Shown in pieces: positions 51,777 through 60,012 of a DNA stretch of 64,000 bases (position 1 is the stretch's first letter; each line of letters begins with the position of its first letter). The stretch is taken from positions 310,001 to 374,000 of the forward strand of contig NZ_WEGI01000008.1 in assembly GCF_009604425.1 (NCBI RefSeq), written 5' to 3'. A program made the translations under genes and the position numbers. Source of the DNA: Nocardia aurantia. Its GTDB lineage: Bacteria; Actinomycetota; Actinomycetes; Mycobacteriales; Mycobacteriaceae. Under the pieces are notes generated by a model. It did no database searches and was not told the DNA's origin. It was given only the letters and a program-made list of their open reading frames with translations.

Positions 51777-52397
51777 GTGCCCCGCCCCCGCTCGCTGACC
51801 ACCGACGATCTGGCCGCGGCCGCGCTCGCGGTGATCGATCGCGACGGGCTGCCGGCGCTGACGATGCGGGCCGTGGCGAGCGAACTGCGGATGGCGACCA
51901 TGGCGCTCTACCGGTACGTCTCCGACCGGGAACAATTGGAACGACTGGTCGTCCACCGGATCCTGACGCCGGTGGATGTCACGCCGCCGCCGATCCCGGA
52001 CTGGCGGGAACGGGCGCTGGTGCTGCTCGACCGCGTGCGGGCCGAGGTGTCGGCGCATCCCGAGGCGGTGCCGCTGGTGCTGCGGTATCGGCAGTCGTCG
52101 GCGGCGGTGCTGCGGTGGATCGAGGCGATGCTGTCGGTGCTGACCGAGGCCGGATTCACCGGCCGGGAACGGGTGATCGCGCAGCGCACGATCGTCGGAT
52201 ATCTGCTCGGCTTCCTGCAGAACGAGCATTACGCCTCGATCGGCGGCGCCGGCACGGCCGCGCTGGCAGAGCTTCCGGCGGGGGAGTTCCCGCTGCTGGC
52301 GCAGACCGCGGCGACGGCCCGGACGCTGTCGGCCGACGAGGAGTTCCGCGGCGGCGCCGAGGTCGTGCTGCGCGGGCTCGGGGATCCGGGCCGGTGA
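51777..52397 (+). CDS. TetR-family regulator
   Basis: 206 residues: TTDDLAAAALAVIDRDGLPALTMRAVASELRMATMALYRYVSDREQLERLVVHRIL, the TetR/TetR_C_1 N-terminus, then an all-helical ligand domain with RQSSAAVLRWIEAML. Starts at GTG 51777. It faces the peroxiredoxin-like gene across the palindrome at 51713-51747. The C-terminus ends 15 bp from the stop of the convergent SnoaL gene. Confidence 0.9.
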   Translation: MPRPRSLTTDDLAAAALAVIDRDGLPALTMRAVASELRMATMALYRYVSDREQLERLVVHRILTPVDVTPPPIPDWRERALVLLDRVRAEVSAHPEAVPLVLRYRQSSAAVLRWIEAMLSVLTEAGFTGRERVIAQRTIVGYLLGFLQNEHYASIGGAGTAALAELPAGEFPLLAQTAATARTLSADEEFRGGAEVVLRGLGDPGR

Positions 52398-52412
52398 GAG
52401 CCGCGGTGCGGC

Positions 52413-52799
52413 TTACAGATCCGGCTCGCGGAAGTAGTGGCACCGCCACTCGGCCACCGTCCCGTCCGGACCCACCCGCATGAAGTCGGAACCGTTGCGG
52501 GTGCTGCCGTCCGGGTTGTGGCAGGTGTAGACGATCACGAGAGTGTCGGTGCCGGAATAGGATCCGTCCACCGTGTAACGGATGCCGGGCGCGTGTTCGA
52601 GGGCGTAGCGCACGTAGTCGCGCAGCGGGCCGGCGCCTTCGAGGGTCAGCCGGGCGGGGTCGCCGAGGAGCTTCGGCACGAACGGTGAGCTGAACAGCAC
52701 ATCCGTGGCGAAGGGGGACATGATCGTGTCGAGATCGCCGGAGTTCCAGCCCTCGTCCCAGTGCCACAACAACTTCTGCACGGTCTGTTCATCCAGCAC
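52413..52799 (-). CDS. SnoaL/NTF2-like protein
   Basis: 128 residues: LLWHWDEGWNSGDLDTIMSPFATDVLFSSPF, then LRDYVRYALEHAPGIRYTVDGSYSGTDTLVIVYTCHNPDGS and AEWRCHYF. The NTF2-like cone fold is plausible; the family covers cyclases, dehydratases and ligand binders. GTG start at 52799 with GAGG close upstream. It is convergent with the TetR gene, 15 bp between stops. Confidence 0.8.
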   Translation of the reverse strand: MLDEQTVQKLLWHWDEGWNSGDLDTIMSPFATDVLFSSPFVPKLLGDPARLTLEGAGPLRDYVRYALEHAPGIRYTVDGSYSGTDTLVIVYTCHNPDGSTRNGSDFMRVGPDGTVAEWRCHYFREPDL

Positions 52800-52842
52800 G
52801 CCTCGACGGTAGGCCCGTCGGTGCCGTGCGGCAAGACCCGAA

Positions 52843-52876
52843 CGGCCGGCCCGCCCTCGGAGGGGCGGGCCGGCCG
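52843..52876 (-). terminator. Strong hairpin between the SnoaL start and the ARPP-1 module
   Basis: A perfect 14-bp GC stem (52843-52856 with 52863-52876) with a 6-nt loop. It lies downstream of the minus-strand ARPP-1-like gene, and a smaller 8-bp stem (53021-53028 with 53032-53039) follows that gene's stop directly. Either could terminate it. Confidence 0.6.
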
Positions 52877-53040
52877 CTGGAGCGAGAACGGGACAGGTCC
52901 CCGACGCCGATGGAATCAAGATCTGTCGCCTATGGTGGCAACTTCGCTTCATCTGGTACGAAGGTGACGAACCATCGGGCTCGGGGTAGTTCCCGTATCG
53001 CGCTCTATTCAATATCCGATTCGGTTGCCGCGCAACCGAT

Positions 53041-54024
53041 TTATCCGCCGGATCGGGCCGCGAGCGGCTCGCGGTCGGCGAACAACGAGGCGTACACCAG
53101 CCGGTCGTGCTCGGCGACGAACTGCCCGGCGAGGCCGTCACCGGTCACCGTGTGCAGGCGCAGGTCGAGGTAGCGCTCCTCCTCGGCCGTCCGCGCCCCG
53201 GACGCGCTCGGCAGGGCCGTCAGCAGTCGCTCGCGATACTCGGCCCGCTCGCGGTCGAGCTCCGTCCGCAGACCCGCGAGGTCGGTGACCGCGAACGGCT
53301 CCGGCTCGGCCGGCCGCGGCTCGGCCCGCCAGGCGGCGACGCCGTAGGCGAAACACACCAGCGGCATCCACAGTTCCGCGAAATACTCCGGATCCGGGGC
53401 GATTTCGAGCCCGGCGAACTCGTCGCCGACGAAGAACAGCGCACCCAGCTGCTCCGGCAGCAACTCGAGCCGGCTGCGGAACTGGGTCAGCACCGCCCGC
53501 CGGCGGCTGATGATCTGCTCCAGATGACCACGTGCGGCGAGCCCGTAGTCGCGGTTGAGCGCGCTGATGTCCTCCCACAACTTCGAGTAGCCCTCCTGGC
53601 CGCGCAACCGCAGCGCCGCGGCCCGCAACTCCCAGGGCAGCACGAAGAACCACTGGTCGCGGCCCTCCAGGTAGCCGCCCTGGGCCGCCTGCACGCAGCA
53701 GGCGTCCGGGAAGCGGCGAGTCTGTCCGGCGGCCAGCAACGCCGCCGAGCAGAGCGCGTGGTTCTGCGCACCCTCCTGGATGTAGCCGATGTGCAGCGGG
53801 ACGATCGCGACTCCGGCGGACGCGCCGTTGTGCAGTTCGACCGAGCCGTAGCCGACGACCTGGTGCAGCTTCAGCCCGGACCGCGGCGGCACGATGCCGG
53901 GCCGCCGCGGTCCGTGGATCGGCAGCACGGTCAGCGCGCCCGCCCGCTGGGGCGCGCCGATCCGGTAGCCGGTGAGGTCGGGGCCGGTGGGTACCAGCGC
54001 GGTCAGTGTGGTCGTGAGGGTCAC
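53041..54024 (-). CDS. ARPP-1-like protein
   Basis: 327 residues, soluble. The central segment GASAGVAIVPLHIGYIQEGAQNHALC, then AALLAAGQTRRF...ACCVQAAQGGY, follows the ARPP-1 pattern (GAxQNR...AxxLxxAG...CVExGxW) as I remember it. The C-terminal half is helical (LRTELDRERAEYRERLLTALPSASG) with no known enzyme motif. Cysteines occur as an adjacent CC pair. Function unknown; ARPP-1 genes are repeatedly found beside vWA or RNA-repair-type genes. The GTG start overlaps the stop of the vWA gene (GTGA), so it is coupled to the upstream, frameshifted gene. Confidence 0.6.
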   Translation of the reverse strand: MTLTTTLTALVPTGPDLTGYRIGAPQRAGALTVLPIHGPRRPGIVPPRSGLKLHQVVGYGSVELHNGASAGVAIVPLHIGYIQEGAQNHALCSAALLAAGQTRRFPDACCVQAAQGGYLEGRDQWFFVLPWELRAAALRLRGQEGYSKLWEDISALNRDYGLAARGHLEQIISRRRAVLTQFRSRLELLPEQLGALFFVGDEFAGLEIAPDPEYFAELWMPLVCFAYGVAAWRAEPRPAEPEPFAVTDLAGLRTELDRERAEYRERLLTALPSASGARTAEEERYLDLRLHTVTGDGLAGQFVAEHDRLVYASLFADREPLAARSGG

Positions 54025-55306
54025 GGCAGAACTCCTTCCGGCCGTCGGTCGAGGCGGTGCCGCACGGCGGCGTGGATCCAGTCCCGGCCGTCCGCGCAGT
54101 GGGCGAACAGCCGGGGCAGCAGCCCCGCGAAGTCGTCCTGGTGCCAGAAGTCCAGGCAGGGCAGCGCCGGGGCCGGGTTACGCAGGGACATCTCGTCGCG
54201 GCCGGTGAACATGCTGCGGCACAACACGATCGGGGTATCGATCCCGATGCGCGGCAGCGTGGCCACCACCCGCCCCAGATCGCCGGACAGCCGATTCTCG
54301 TAACCGTCGGTGACGAGCACGACGAGTTCGGGCCCGGTCGCCAGGGCGTCGAGCAGTCCGCCGGCCAGATCGGTCGGCCCCTGCTGCTCGCCCACCTCGA
54401 CGACGGTGAGCCGCGGGCAGATCTCGGCGAGCACCAGCCGCAGCGCCGCCGCCTGTGACAGCAGCGCCCACTCGCGATCGCCGTACCCGCGCAGCGACTC
54501 GGACGTATCAGCGACCAGCGCAACACTTCCCGGCATCAGCGGCAGCCCACGGGTGACCTCGGCGAGATACCGGCCCAGGGCCGGCCGCAGCTCCGCCTCC
54601 GGCCCGCCGCGATACAGGTGCACCAGCGTCGCCGCGATGTCACCCCGATTGGTCGCGGTGATCACCGGCTCCCGCTCGCGCTCCGGATCCAGCGGCGCGG
54701 CACCCGTCCGCGGCGCCGCCACCCCGGGTACGCCCGGCCCGTACAGCGCGGTGACCCGCGCCCGGGCCCGCTCCGGATCGGCGCTGAACCGCAACAGGTT
54801 TCGGCGCAGATACCCGGAATCGGTGTCGCCCTCGGCGATCCGCCGCGCACAGCCGCGCGCGGTGGCCCGGCCGAGCGCATGCTCGAAGCAGTCGACCAGG
54901 GTCGGCCGCCGCGCGTCGATCAGCGTCGGCGCCTGCGGATGGTCGAGCACGAACATGAGCACGGCCCGCGTGACGTGCTTGTGGTTGCCCGCAACCGGCG
55001 CAGCGCCAGCAGCACGGTGAGCACCGTGGCCGGTGGCAGATCGAAAAGCAGTGCGCGAGTGGCCTTCTCGAGGGTGCTCCGGTCGGTGATCCCCGCCCAG
55101 GACGCCGACAGCGCCTGCAACAGGGCCCGCGCCCGCTGCTCCGGCCGGACGCCGGGCACGAGCGCCGACAGCAGATACCCCTCGGGATCCGCGGCCCAGG
55201 CCGCGCGATGGAACTCCGCGTCGTCCCACGACACCGCGCCGCCCCGCGGCAGGCCCAGGGGCGCCGCGTGGGTGTGCAGGTGGTGCAGCAACTCGACGGT
55301 ACGCAT
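54021..55306 (-). pseudogene. vWA-domain protein gene with a single frameshift (TROVE-like helical N-terminus)
   Basis: Two reading frames together make one protein of about 428 residues. From the ATG at 55306, residues 1 to about 105 (MRTVELLHHLHTHAAPLG...LLALRRLR) continue sensibly only if one base is added at about 54988-54990, a CCC run on the plus strand. The second frame then reads NHKHVTRAVLMFVLDHP... to the stop at 54021. The N-terminal part is all-helical and TROVE-like. The C-terminal part is a von Willebrand A domain with MIDAS residues: VADTSESLRGYGD (DxSxS) and VTDGYEN. The shift may be a sequencing error, a real mutation or a programmed slip. ARPP-1 overlaps the stop. Confidence 0.65.
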
Positions 55307-55377
55307 TCCGGAAGTGTAGGAACCGGTTACCCGTCCGGTCCACTGATTTTACTGCCGCCCAGCGACTTTCGATGACG

Positions 55378-55833
55378 TCAGCCGACGGTGGGCCAGTCCC
55401 AGCCCAACTGCAGGAACATCCCCAGCCGATCGCTGACCGCCCGGATCTCGGTGATCACCCCGTCCGCCACGGTGAGGATCCAGATCTGCTCCACATCGCA
55501 GTCGCGCCCCGTGGGCGCCGGCATGCGGGGATGGCTGCCGATGTGCTTGCCCACCACCCGCAATCGCGCGACCACCCGGTCGCCCTCGCCGATCAGATCC
55601 TGGACCAGCATCCCGCTGTCTCGCGCGTCCGTCGGCCCGAACGCGGCGAGTTGCCGCCGGAACCCGTCGACGGCGGCGCCCGGCTCGTCGGCCTCTCCGA
55701 AGATGACCTTGTTGTGGTCGACGATCCGCGGGGACAGATACCCGACCCACTGCTCCGACCCGTCGGCGACGCCGCGGTTCAGGGTCTCGAAGAACGCTTC
55801 GACGGTGGCCTTGTTCTCGATGACGGTGCCCAT
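55378..55833 (-). CDS. SnoaL-like polyketide-cyclase-type protein
   Basis: 151 residues: NKATVEAFFETLNRGVADGSEQWVGYLSPRIVDHN, then QDLIGEGDRVVARLRVVGKHIG and ILTVADGVITEIRAVSDRLGMFLQLG. Ester-cyclase/SnoaL fold. Divergent from a TetR gene, with two operator repeats between them, so likely the target of that regulator; substrate unknown. The ATG at 55833 is supported by GGGAAGAGG about 7 bp upstream. Confidence 0.88.
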   Translation of the reverse strand: MGTVIENKATVEAFFETLNRGVADGSEQWVGYLSPRIVDHNKVIFGEADEPGAAVDGFRRQLAAFGPTDARDSGMLVQDLIGEGDRVVARLRVVGKHIGSHPRMPAPTGRDCDVEQIWILTVADGVITEIRAVSDRLGMFLQLGWDWPTVG

Positions 55834-55854
55834 GCGCTGCCTCTTCCCCTCTAT

Positions 55855-55907
55855 CTCTTACGACGTAAGAGTTTCGCCGTACCGCGACCGTAGACTTACG
55901 ATGTAAG
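55855..55907. promoter_or_regulatory. Two TetR operators between SnoaL and TetR genes
   Basis: CTCTTAC-GAC-GTAAGAG (55855-55871) is a perfect 7-bp palindrome, and CTTAC-GAT-GTAAG (55895-55907) is its second copy. Their centres are 38 bp apart within the 101-bp divergent region. Confidence 0.8.
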
Positions 55908-55934
55908 AGTTGTCAACGAGCGGAGGAGTGGGCA

Positions 55935-56585
55935 GTGGCGAAACGCACCAGAGCGGGCCGGGCCGGATTGTCGCGTGCGCAGGTGCTCGACGGCGCTCTG
56001 GACTTCATCGACCGCGAGGGCGTGGCCGCGCTGTCGATGCGCCGTCTCGGCGCCGAACTGGGCGTCGAGGCGATGACGCTCTACCACTACCTGCCCAACA
56101 AGGACGCCCTGCTGGACGGTCTGGTCGAGCGCGTCATGGCCCGCGCCGTTCCCGACGGAATCGCTTCCGGCCCTTGGGAAATCGCCCTGGCCCAGTTCGC
56201 CGCGGCCCTGCGGGCCACCCTGCTGCGGCACCCCGGTGTGGTACCGCTGGTGGCGACCCGTCCCGCCGTCACCCCGGAAACCCTGCGCGTGGTCGAACAG
56301 GGCCTGAAACTGTTGTGCGACGCCGGTTTTGCACTGGGCCGCGCACTGGACACCCTGAACACCCTGACCCTCTTCGTGATCGGGCACGTCGCATCCGAGG
56401 TGAGCACCACCCCTCTGAACGAGGCCGGCGCGACCGGTTCGCAGACCCACATCGCCGAGTTGGACGACACCGAATTCCCGCTCCTGTCCGCCGCCGCCCG
56501 CACCTCCGCCGGCACCGACGACACCACCCGTTTCGAATTCGGCATCGCCGCCCTGCTCCGCGGAATCGCCGCCGCCCCTGCCTGA
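55935..56585 (+). CDS. TetR-family regulator
   Basis: 216 residues. TetR N-terminus RAQVLDGALDFIDREGVAALSMRRLGAELGVEAMTLYHYLPNKDALLDGLVERV, then a TetR_C_1-like ligand domain. GTG start at 55935 preceded by GGAGGAG about 7 bp upstream. Divergent from the SnoaL-like gene and the expected ligand of the two palindromes at 55855-55907. Confidence 0.92.
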   Translation: MAKRTRAGRAGLSRAQVLDGALDFIDREGVAALSMRRLGAELGVEAMTLYHYLPNKDALLDGLVERVMARAVPDGIASGPWEIALAQFAAALRATLLRHPGVVPLVATRPAVTPETLRVVEQGLKLLCDAGFALGRALDTLNTLTLFVIGHVASEVSTTPLNEAGATGSQTHIAELDDTEFPLLSAAARTSAGTDDTTRFEFGIAALLRGIAAAPA

Positions 56586-56655
56586 TGCACTCTGGGTTGT
56601 GTCCTGCAATCGCGATGGAGTAGACATGGCTAGACAATCCGATAGTATGGTTCGT

Positions 56656-56910
56656 ATGAAGACGATCTCTGTCGGTGAGTTGCGCCAGAATCCAGCCGAT
56701 ATGGTGGCGGATGTCGAGGCCGGCGAGGTCTATGAACTGACGAAGCACAATCGGAGGGTTGCGTTCATCGTTCCAGCGTTGTCGTCTGCCACTCTCATCC
56801 CGCCCCGATCGGTCGCGAGGGATGCGCGGACTCGGGATATCGCCCGGCATGAACTTCGGACCGCTACTACGATCGATGAGTTGCTCGAGTCCGAAAAGGG
56901 CGATTGGTGA
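56656..56910 (+). CDS. Type II antitoxin, Phd/YefM family
   Basis: 84 residues: MKTISVGELRQNPADMVADVEAGEVYELTKHNRRVAFIVP, the Phd_YefM N-terminus, then a C-terminal toxin-binding tail ending EKGDW. An in-frame ATG at 56647 adds three residues. Its last four bases overlap the toxin GTG (GTGA). Codon use is less GC-biased than in neighbours, as in many acquired toxin-antitoxin modules. The antitoxin would bind DNA and the VapC-like toxin. Confidence 0.9.
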   Translation: MKTISVGELRQNPADMVADVEAGEVYELTKHNRRVAFIVPALSSATLIPPRSVARDARTRDIARHELRTATTIDELLESEKGDW

Positions 56911-57305
56911 CCGACTACTACCTCGACAGCTCGGTAGCACTTCGGATCATCCTCGGTCATTCCACCGAGGCTGGGGCTTGGTTTGATGGGGTCATAGCCG
57001 ACGAAGCCGATCGGGTGATCTCTTCCAGATTGCTCCGGACGGAAATCACCCGAGTCCTGCGCCGTGAGAACCTGCCGGTAGCGAACCGGGACAAAATTCT
57101 CGAGTATGTTTATACCGTCCCGGTCGACCACGCGGTTCTGCACGAGGCCGAGTCGATCATTTCGCACATTCACACGCTGGACGCTATACATCTGGCCTCG
57201 GCGCTGCGGTGCGGTCTCGATGAGCTCATCATCGTCACTCATGACAAGGACATGAGTGAGGTGGCCGAACGGCTGGGGTTCCCGGTCCACGATCCGGTGC
57301 ACTGA
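56907..57305 (+). CDS. VapC-like PIN-domain ribonuclease toxin
   Basis: 132 residues. PIN acidic residues are in place: Asp in YYLDSSVALRIIL, Glu in LRTEITRVLRREN, Asp in HTLDAIHLASAL and Asp in VTHDKDM. VapC toxins cut tRNA or rRNA when freed from antitoxin. GTG start overlaps the antitoxin stop. GC content is visibly lower than the flanking genes. Confidence 0.93.
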   Translation: MTDYYLDSSVALRIILGHSTEAGAWFDGVIADEADRVISSRLLRTEITRVLRRENLPVANRDKILEYVYTVPVDHAVLHEAESIISHIHTLDAIHLASALRCGLDELIIVTHDKDMSEVAERLGFPVHDPVH

Positions 57306-57461
57306 CGGGGGTGAGTCGTCCGAAGGCGGAGTACGGATGCGTTCACCCGCAAAGGCGGGACCGGCCGACGCGGGATGTGCGGTCAGGGGGCGAGGATGGT
57401 GATTCTGCCGGGAGTTCCGGCGGTGAAGGCGGGTGGGTGAGGTCACATCGGTGTGCCGGGC

Positions 57462-58196
57462 TCAGATCACTTCGGACTCGTCGGCGGTGTCGTCGTTGTC
57501 CGGGGTGAAGGTCGGGGTCGGTCGGCCGAGGCGGACCATGGCGCGGTAGAGAGCGCGGGGGTTGGGGGCGGGTGGCAGTGGGGGCGTCCGGGTTCCGGGG
57601 GTTGCGAAGGCGCGGAGCATGTAGGCGACGAGGCGTTGCCAGGTGTCGGGAGCGGCGTCGGCGGTGGCGGCGATGACTCCGGCGTTGGCCATGAGCAGTA
57701 TGGGCAGGTCCTGGTCGGTGAATTCCGGGTCCAGGTGGCCGCTGCTCTTGGCGCGGGCGATCAGTTCCAGGAAGTTGTGATAGGCGTCGGCCCGGCGGGC
57801 CTCGAGGGCTTTGGCGGCCGGGAAGGTCATGGTCAGGACGTCGGCGAAGCCTCGGTCGGCGGCCTGCATCGCGCACACCGCGTGCACGTAGCCGGCGAAG
57901 CCGTGCCAGGGGTCGGGGTCGGCCAGCGCGGTGTCGACCGCGTGGGCGTAGGCGTCCATCCGGTCGGCGAACACCGCGCTGATCAGCTCGGCTCGGGTGG
58001 CGAAGCGCCGCGACAGGGTCGCCTTGCCGACGCCGGCTTCGCGGGCGACCGCGGCCATCGACACGCCGAGTCCTTCGCGGGCGAACAGCGCTCGCGCCGC
58101 CGCCACGATGCGGGCGCGATTGCGTTCGGCGTCCACGCGCAACTCGCCGCCCTGCTGGTCGGCGGGTAATTTGCCGGGGTCGGAAGCGGTCGTCAT
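57462..58196 (-). CDS. TetR-family regulator
   Basis: 244 residues: ERNRARIVAAARALFAREGLGVSMAAVAREAGVGKATLSRRFATRAELISAVF, then a SACE_7040-type ligand domain with RRADAYHNFLELIARAKSSGHLDPEF and a proline/arginine-rich C-terminus. It is divergent from the DoxX gene, the probable target; paired inverted repeats lie between. The C-terminal tail (TFTPDNDDTADESEVI) is acidic. Confidence 0.92.
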   Translation of the reverse strand: MTTASDPGKLPADQQGGELRVDAERNRARIVAAARALFAREGLGVSMAAVAREAGVGKATLSRRFATRAELISAVFADRMDAYAHAVDTALADPDPWHGFAGYVHAVCAMQAADRGFADVLTMTFPAAKALEARRADAYHNFLELIARAKSSGHLDPEFTDQDLPILLMANAGVIAATADAAPDTWQRLVAYMLRAFATPGTRTPPLPPAPNPRALYRAMVRLGRPTPTFTPDNDDTADESEVI

Positions 58197-58211
58197 GGCC
58201 GAATCCTACCC

Positions 58212-58277
58212 AAGTGGAACACCCTGCCCAGTTACGTTGTTACACTCGGCAGGCGAAACGGGAAGCCCGTTCCACTT
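58212..58277. promoter_or_regulatory. Paired inverted repeats between TetR and DoxX genes
   Basis: AAGTGGAAC (58212-58220) and GTTCCACTT (58269-58277) are exact inverted copies 48 bp apart, one near each divergent promoter. They may be separate half-operators of the TetR protein or a looping pair. Confidence 0.5.
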
Positions 58278-58343
58278 ATCTGCTGTGAGTGCTCGGACAC
58301 CCGGCCGGGTGTCGCTGATCTGTCCCTGTGTAAGGAGTCCGTG

Positions 58344-58715
58344 GTGAACGTCGCGTTGTGGGTCGTGGCCGGTGTGCTGGCCGTCATGTTCGGGATGGCC
58401 GGGGTGATGAAGTCGACCCAGCCGAAGGAGAAGTTGAGCGGGAAGCTGCCCTGGGTCGAGGACGTCTCGCTGCCGACGGTGCGGCTGATCGGCGTGTCCG
58501 AACTGCTGGGCGGCCTCGGGTTGATCCTGCCGGCCTGGACCGGGATCGCCCCGATCCTGACCCCGATCGCCGCGACCGGCCTGGCGGTGATCATGGCACT
58601 TGCCGCCGTGACCCATGCCCGCCGCAAGGAGTACCCGGCGATCGTGTTCAACCTCGTGCTGCTGGCCGCGGCGGTGTTCGTCGCGTGGGGACGTTTCGGC
58701 CCCTACAGCTACTGA
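58344..58715 (+). CDS. DoxX-family membrane protein
   Basis: 123 residues with four hydrophobic helices: VALWVVAGVLAVMFGMAGVMK, LIGVSELLGGLGLILPAW, ILTPIAATGLAVIMALAAVTH and IVFNLVLLAAAVFVAWGRF. DoxX-like proteins are small membrane parts of oxidoreductase or stress-response complexes; individual function unknown. GTG at 58344 after AAGGAG by 6 bp; GTG 58341 is the alternative. Divergent from TetR. Confidence 0.88.
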   Translation: MNVALWVVAGVLAVMFGMAGVMKSTQPKEKLSGKLPWVEDVSLPTVRLIGVSELLGGLGLILPAWTGIAPILTPIAATGLAVIMALAAVTHARRKEYPAIVFNLVLLAAAVFVAWGRFGPYSY

Positions 58716-58801
58716 TCCACCCAGCTCGCCGACCCCGCTACCACCGGGCCATGCCCGCCATCAGCAACCGACCCGAAACCCATTCTCCCGGAGAGGAATC
58801 C

Positions 58802-59191
58802 ATGAACACCATTCCCGACAGCCATCGAGACCTGTTCGACGGCGCGCACATCGCGACCCTGAGCACACTCGGCGCCGACGGCACACCCCAAGTGACCGCC
58901 CTGTGGTACCTCGCCGACGGCGACACCGTCGCCACCTCGCTGATGACCAGCCGCCAGAAATACAAGAACATCCTCGCGCACCCGAAGGCGACCCTGTTCA
59001 TCATCGATCCGGCCAACCCCTTCCGCACCCTGGAAATCCGCGCGGACGCCTCGATCGAATCCGACCCCGACCTGGCCCTGTTCGACCGCGTCGTGCGCCG
59101 CTACGGCCAGGACCCGGCCACCTTCCCCGCCCCGCGCGAGGACCGCGTCGTCCTGCGGCTCACCCCGACCCGCGTCGTGGCCCAGGGCTGA
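58802..59191 (+). CDS. PPOX-class (F420-dependent) FMN/F420-binding split-barrel protein
   Basis: 129 residues. Split-barrel pattern: HIATLSTLGADGTPQVTALWYLADGDTVATSL, TSRQKYKNILAHPKATLFIIDPANPFRTLEIRADASIE. This matches PPOX-class F420-dependent biliverdin-reductase-like proteins common in mycolic-acid actinomycetes. The cofactor is inferred from the family. GAGAGGAATCC precedes the ATG. It follows the DoxX gene by 86 bp in the same direction and could be in the same TetR-controlled unit. Confidence 0.87.
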   Translation: MNTIPDSHRDLFDGAHIATLSTLGADGTPQVTALWYLADGDTVATSLMTSRQKYKNILAHPKATLFIIDPANPFRTLEIRADASIESDPDLALFDRVVRRYGQDPATFPAPREDRVVLRLTPTRVVAQG

Positions 59192-59245
59192 AACCCATCC
59201 TCGAGGAGCATCTGATGCGCACGGCTCCACCTCCGTTCGCGGGAG

Positions 59246-59809
59246 TCAGGCCGCGTGGATCGTGGATTGTGCTCCGTCCCGGTCGATCACGCAGTAGGCG
59301 CCGTGGTCCTCGACGAATTCACTGATGTCGTCGAAGTATTCGCTGTGCGGCAGGGTGCGGGTCAGCAGGGCGAGGACGAATTCCGTGACGGTGCCGCGGT
59401 AGAAGCCCCAGACGGCGGGGCCGCCGACGATCACCGGCCAGGTGTCCGGGTCGGGACCGGCCGTGTACCAGAGGCAGTATTCGTTGCCGGTGATCGAGCC
59501 CCAGGGTTGCAGCGCGCTGGGGTCGAGGGCGAAACCGGCGGGGACGTGCTCGGATTCGGGTGGGAAGTCCGGGTCGCCGAGCAGTTCGCGGGTCAGCGCC
59601 GTCCAGCAGGCCAGATCGAGCCCGCCGTGTGGGGTGCACAGGCGCAGGTTCGCCGAGAATCGCACCGGCCCGTAGGTCTCGACCAGGCACTTGTAGTCGT
59701 GCGGCAGTGCGGTGCCGGTCTCGGCTTCGATTGCGGGCCAGTCGTAGTCGGGCGCCGGTCGCCGTTCCGGCGGCGGGAGCAGTTTCGTCAGTTCGTCGAG
59801 TGCGGTCAT
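59246..59809 (-). CDS. SUKH/SMI1-KNR4-type protein
   Basis: 187 residues: DYDWPAIEAETGTALPHDYKCLVETYGPVRF is the SMI1/KNR4 N-terminal pattern (W-x-x-I-E-x-x-x-G-x-x-L-P-x-D-Y). The rest has WPVIVGGPAVWGFYRGTVTEFVLALL. SUKH proteins often are immunity proteins to polymorphic toxins, but no toxin gene is adjacent, so this may be an orphan immunity or a housekeeping member. The start at ATG 59809 is preferred; the frame is open to 59845. Confidence 0.78.
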   Translation of the reverse strand: MTALDELTKLLPPPERRPAPDYDWPAIEAETGTALPHDYKCLVETYGPVRFSANLRLCTPHGGLDLACWTALTRELLGDPDFPPESEHVPAGFALDPSALQPWGSITGNEYCLWYTAGPDPDTWPVIVGGPAVWGFYRGTVTEFVLALLTRTLPHSEYFDDISEFVEDHGAYCVIDRDGAQSTIHAA

Positions 59810-59915
59810 CCGGCTTCGATGTGATCGGGTGGCGGGTGCGGCCACGAACCTGGGGTGTCACACCCACGATAACCACGAACGGTTTGCCGTGGACCCGGAT
59901 CGGCACGCTGATCCC

Positions 59916-60000
59916 ATGACACGCAACGAGTTACGGGCCTCCGGCCGGGTCGCGCCGATCACCGGTGGCCGCAGCGGCATGGGGGTGGCCCCGGCGCGAC
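59916..60000 (+). pseudogene. Remnant of a short-chain dehydrogenase N-terminus
   Basis: From the ATG at 59916 the frame reads MTRNELRASGRVAPITGGRSGMGVAPARP, which carries the classical SDR cofactor motif (VAxITGGxSGMG) and then loses similarity near 60000, where it abuts the VOC gene's stop on the other strand. Only the first ~25 residues of an SDR remain. It looks like a decayed or truncated gene. Confidence 0.45.
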
Positions 60001-60012
60001 CATGTGAACGGA

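Noticed and set aside
52877..53020. Possible Y-RNA-like gene beside the vWA/ARPP-1 module
   Set aside because: Short hairpins exist, but no long closing stem or tRNA-like module could be traced by eye.
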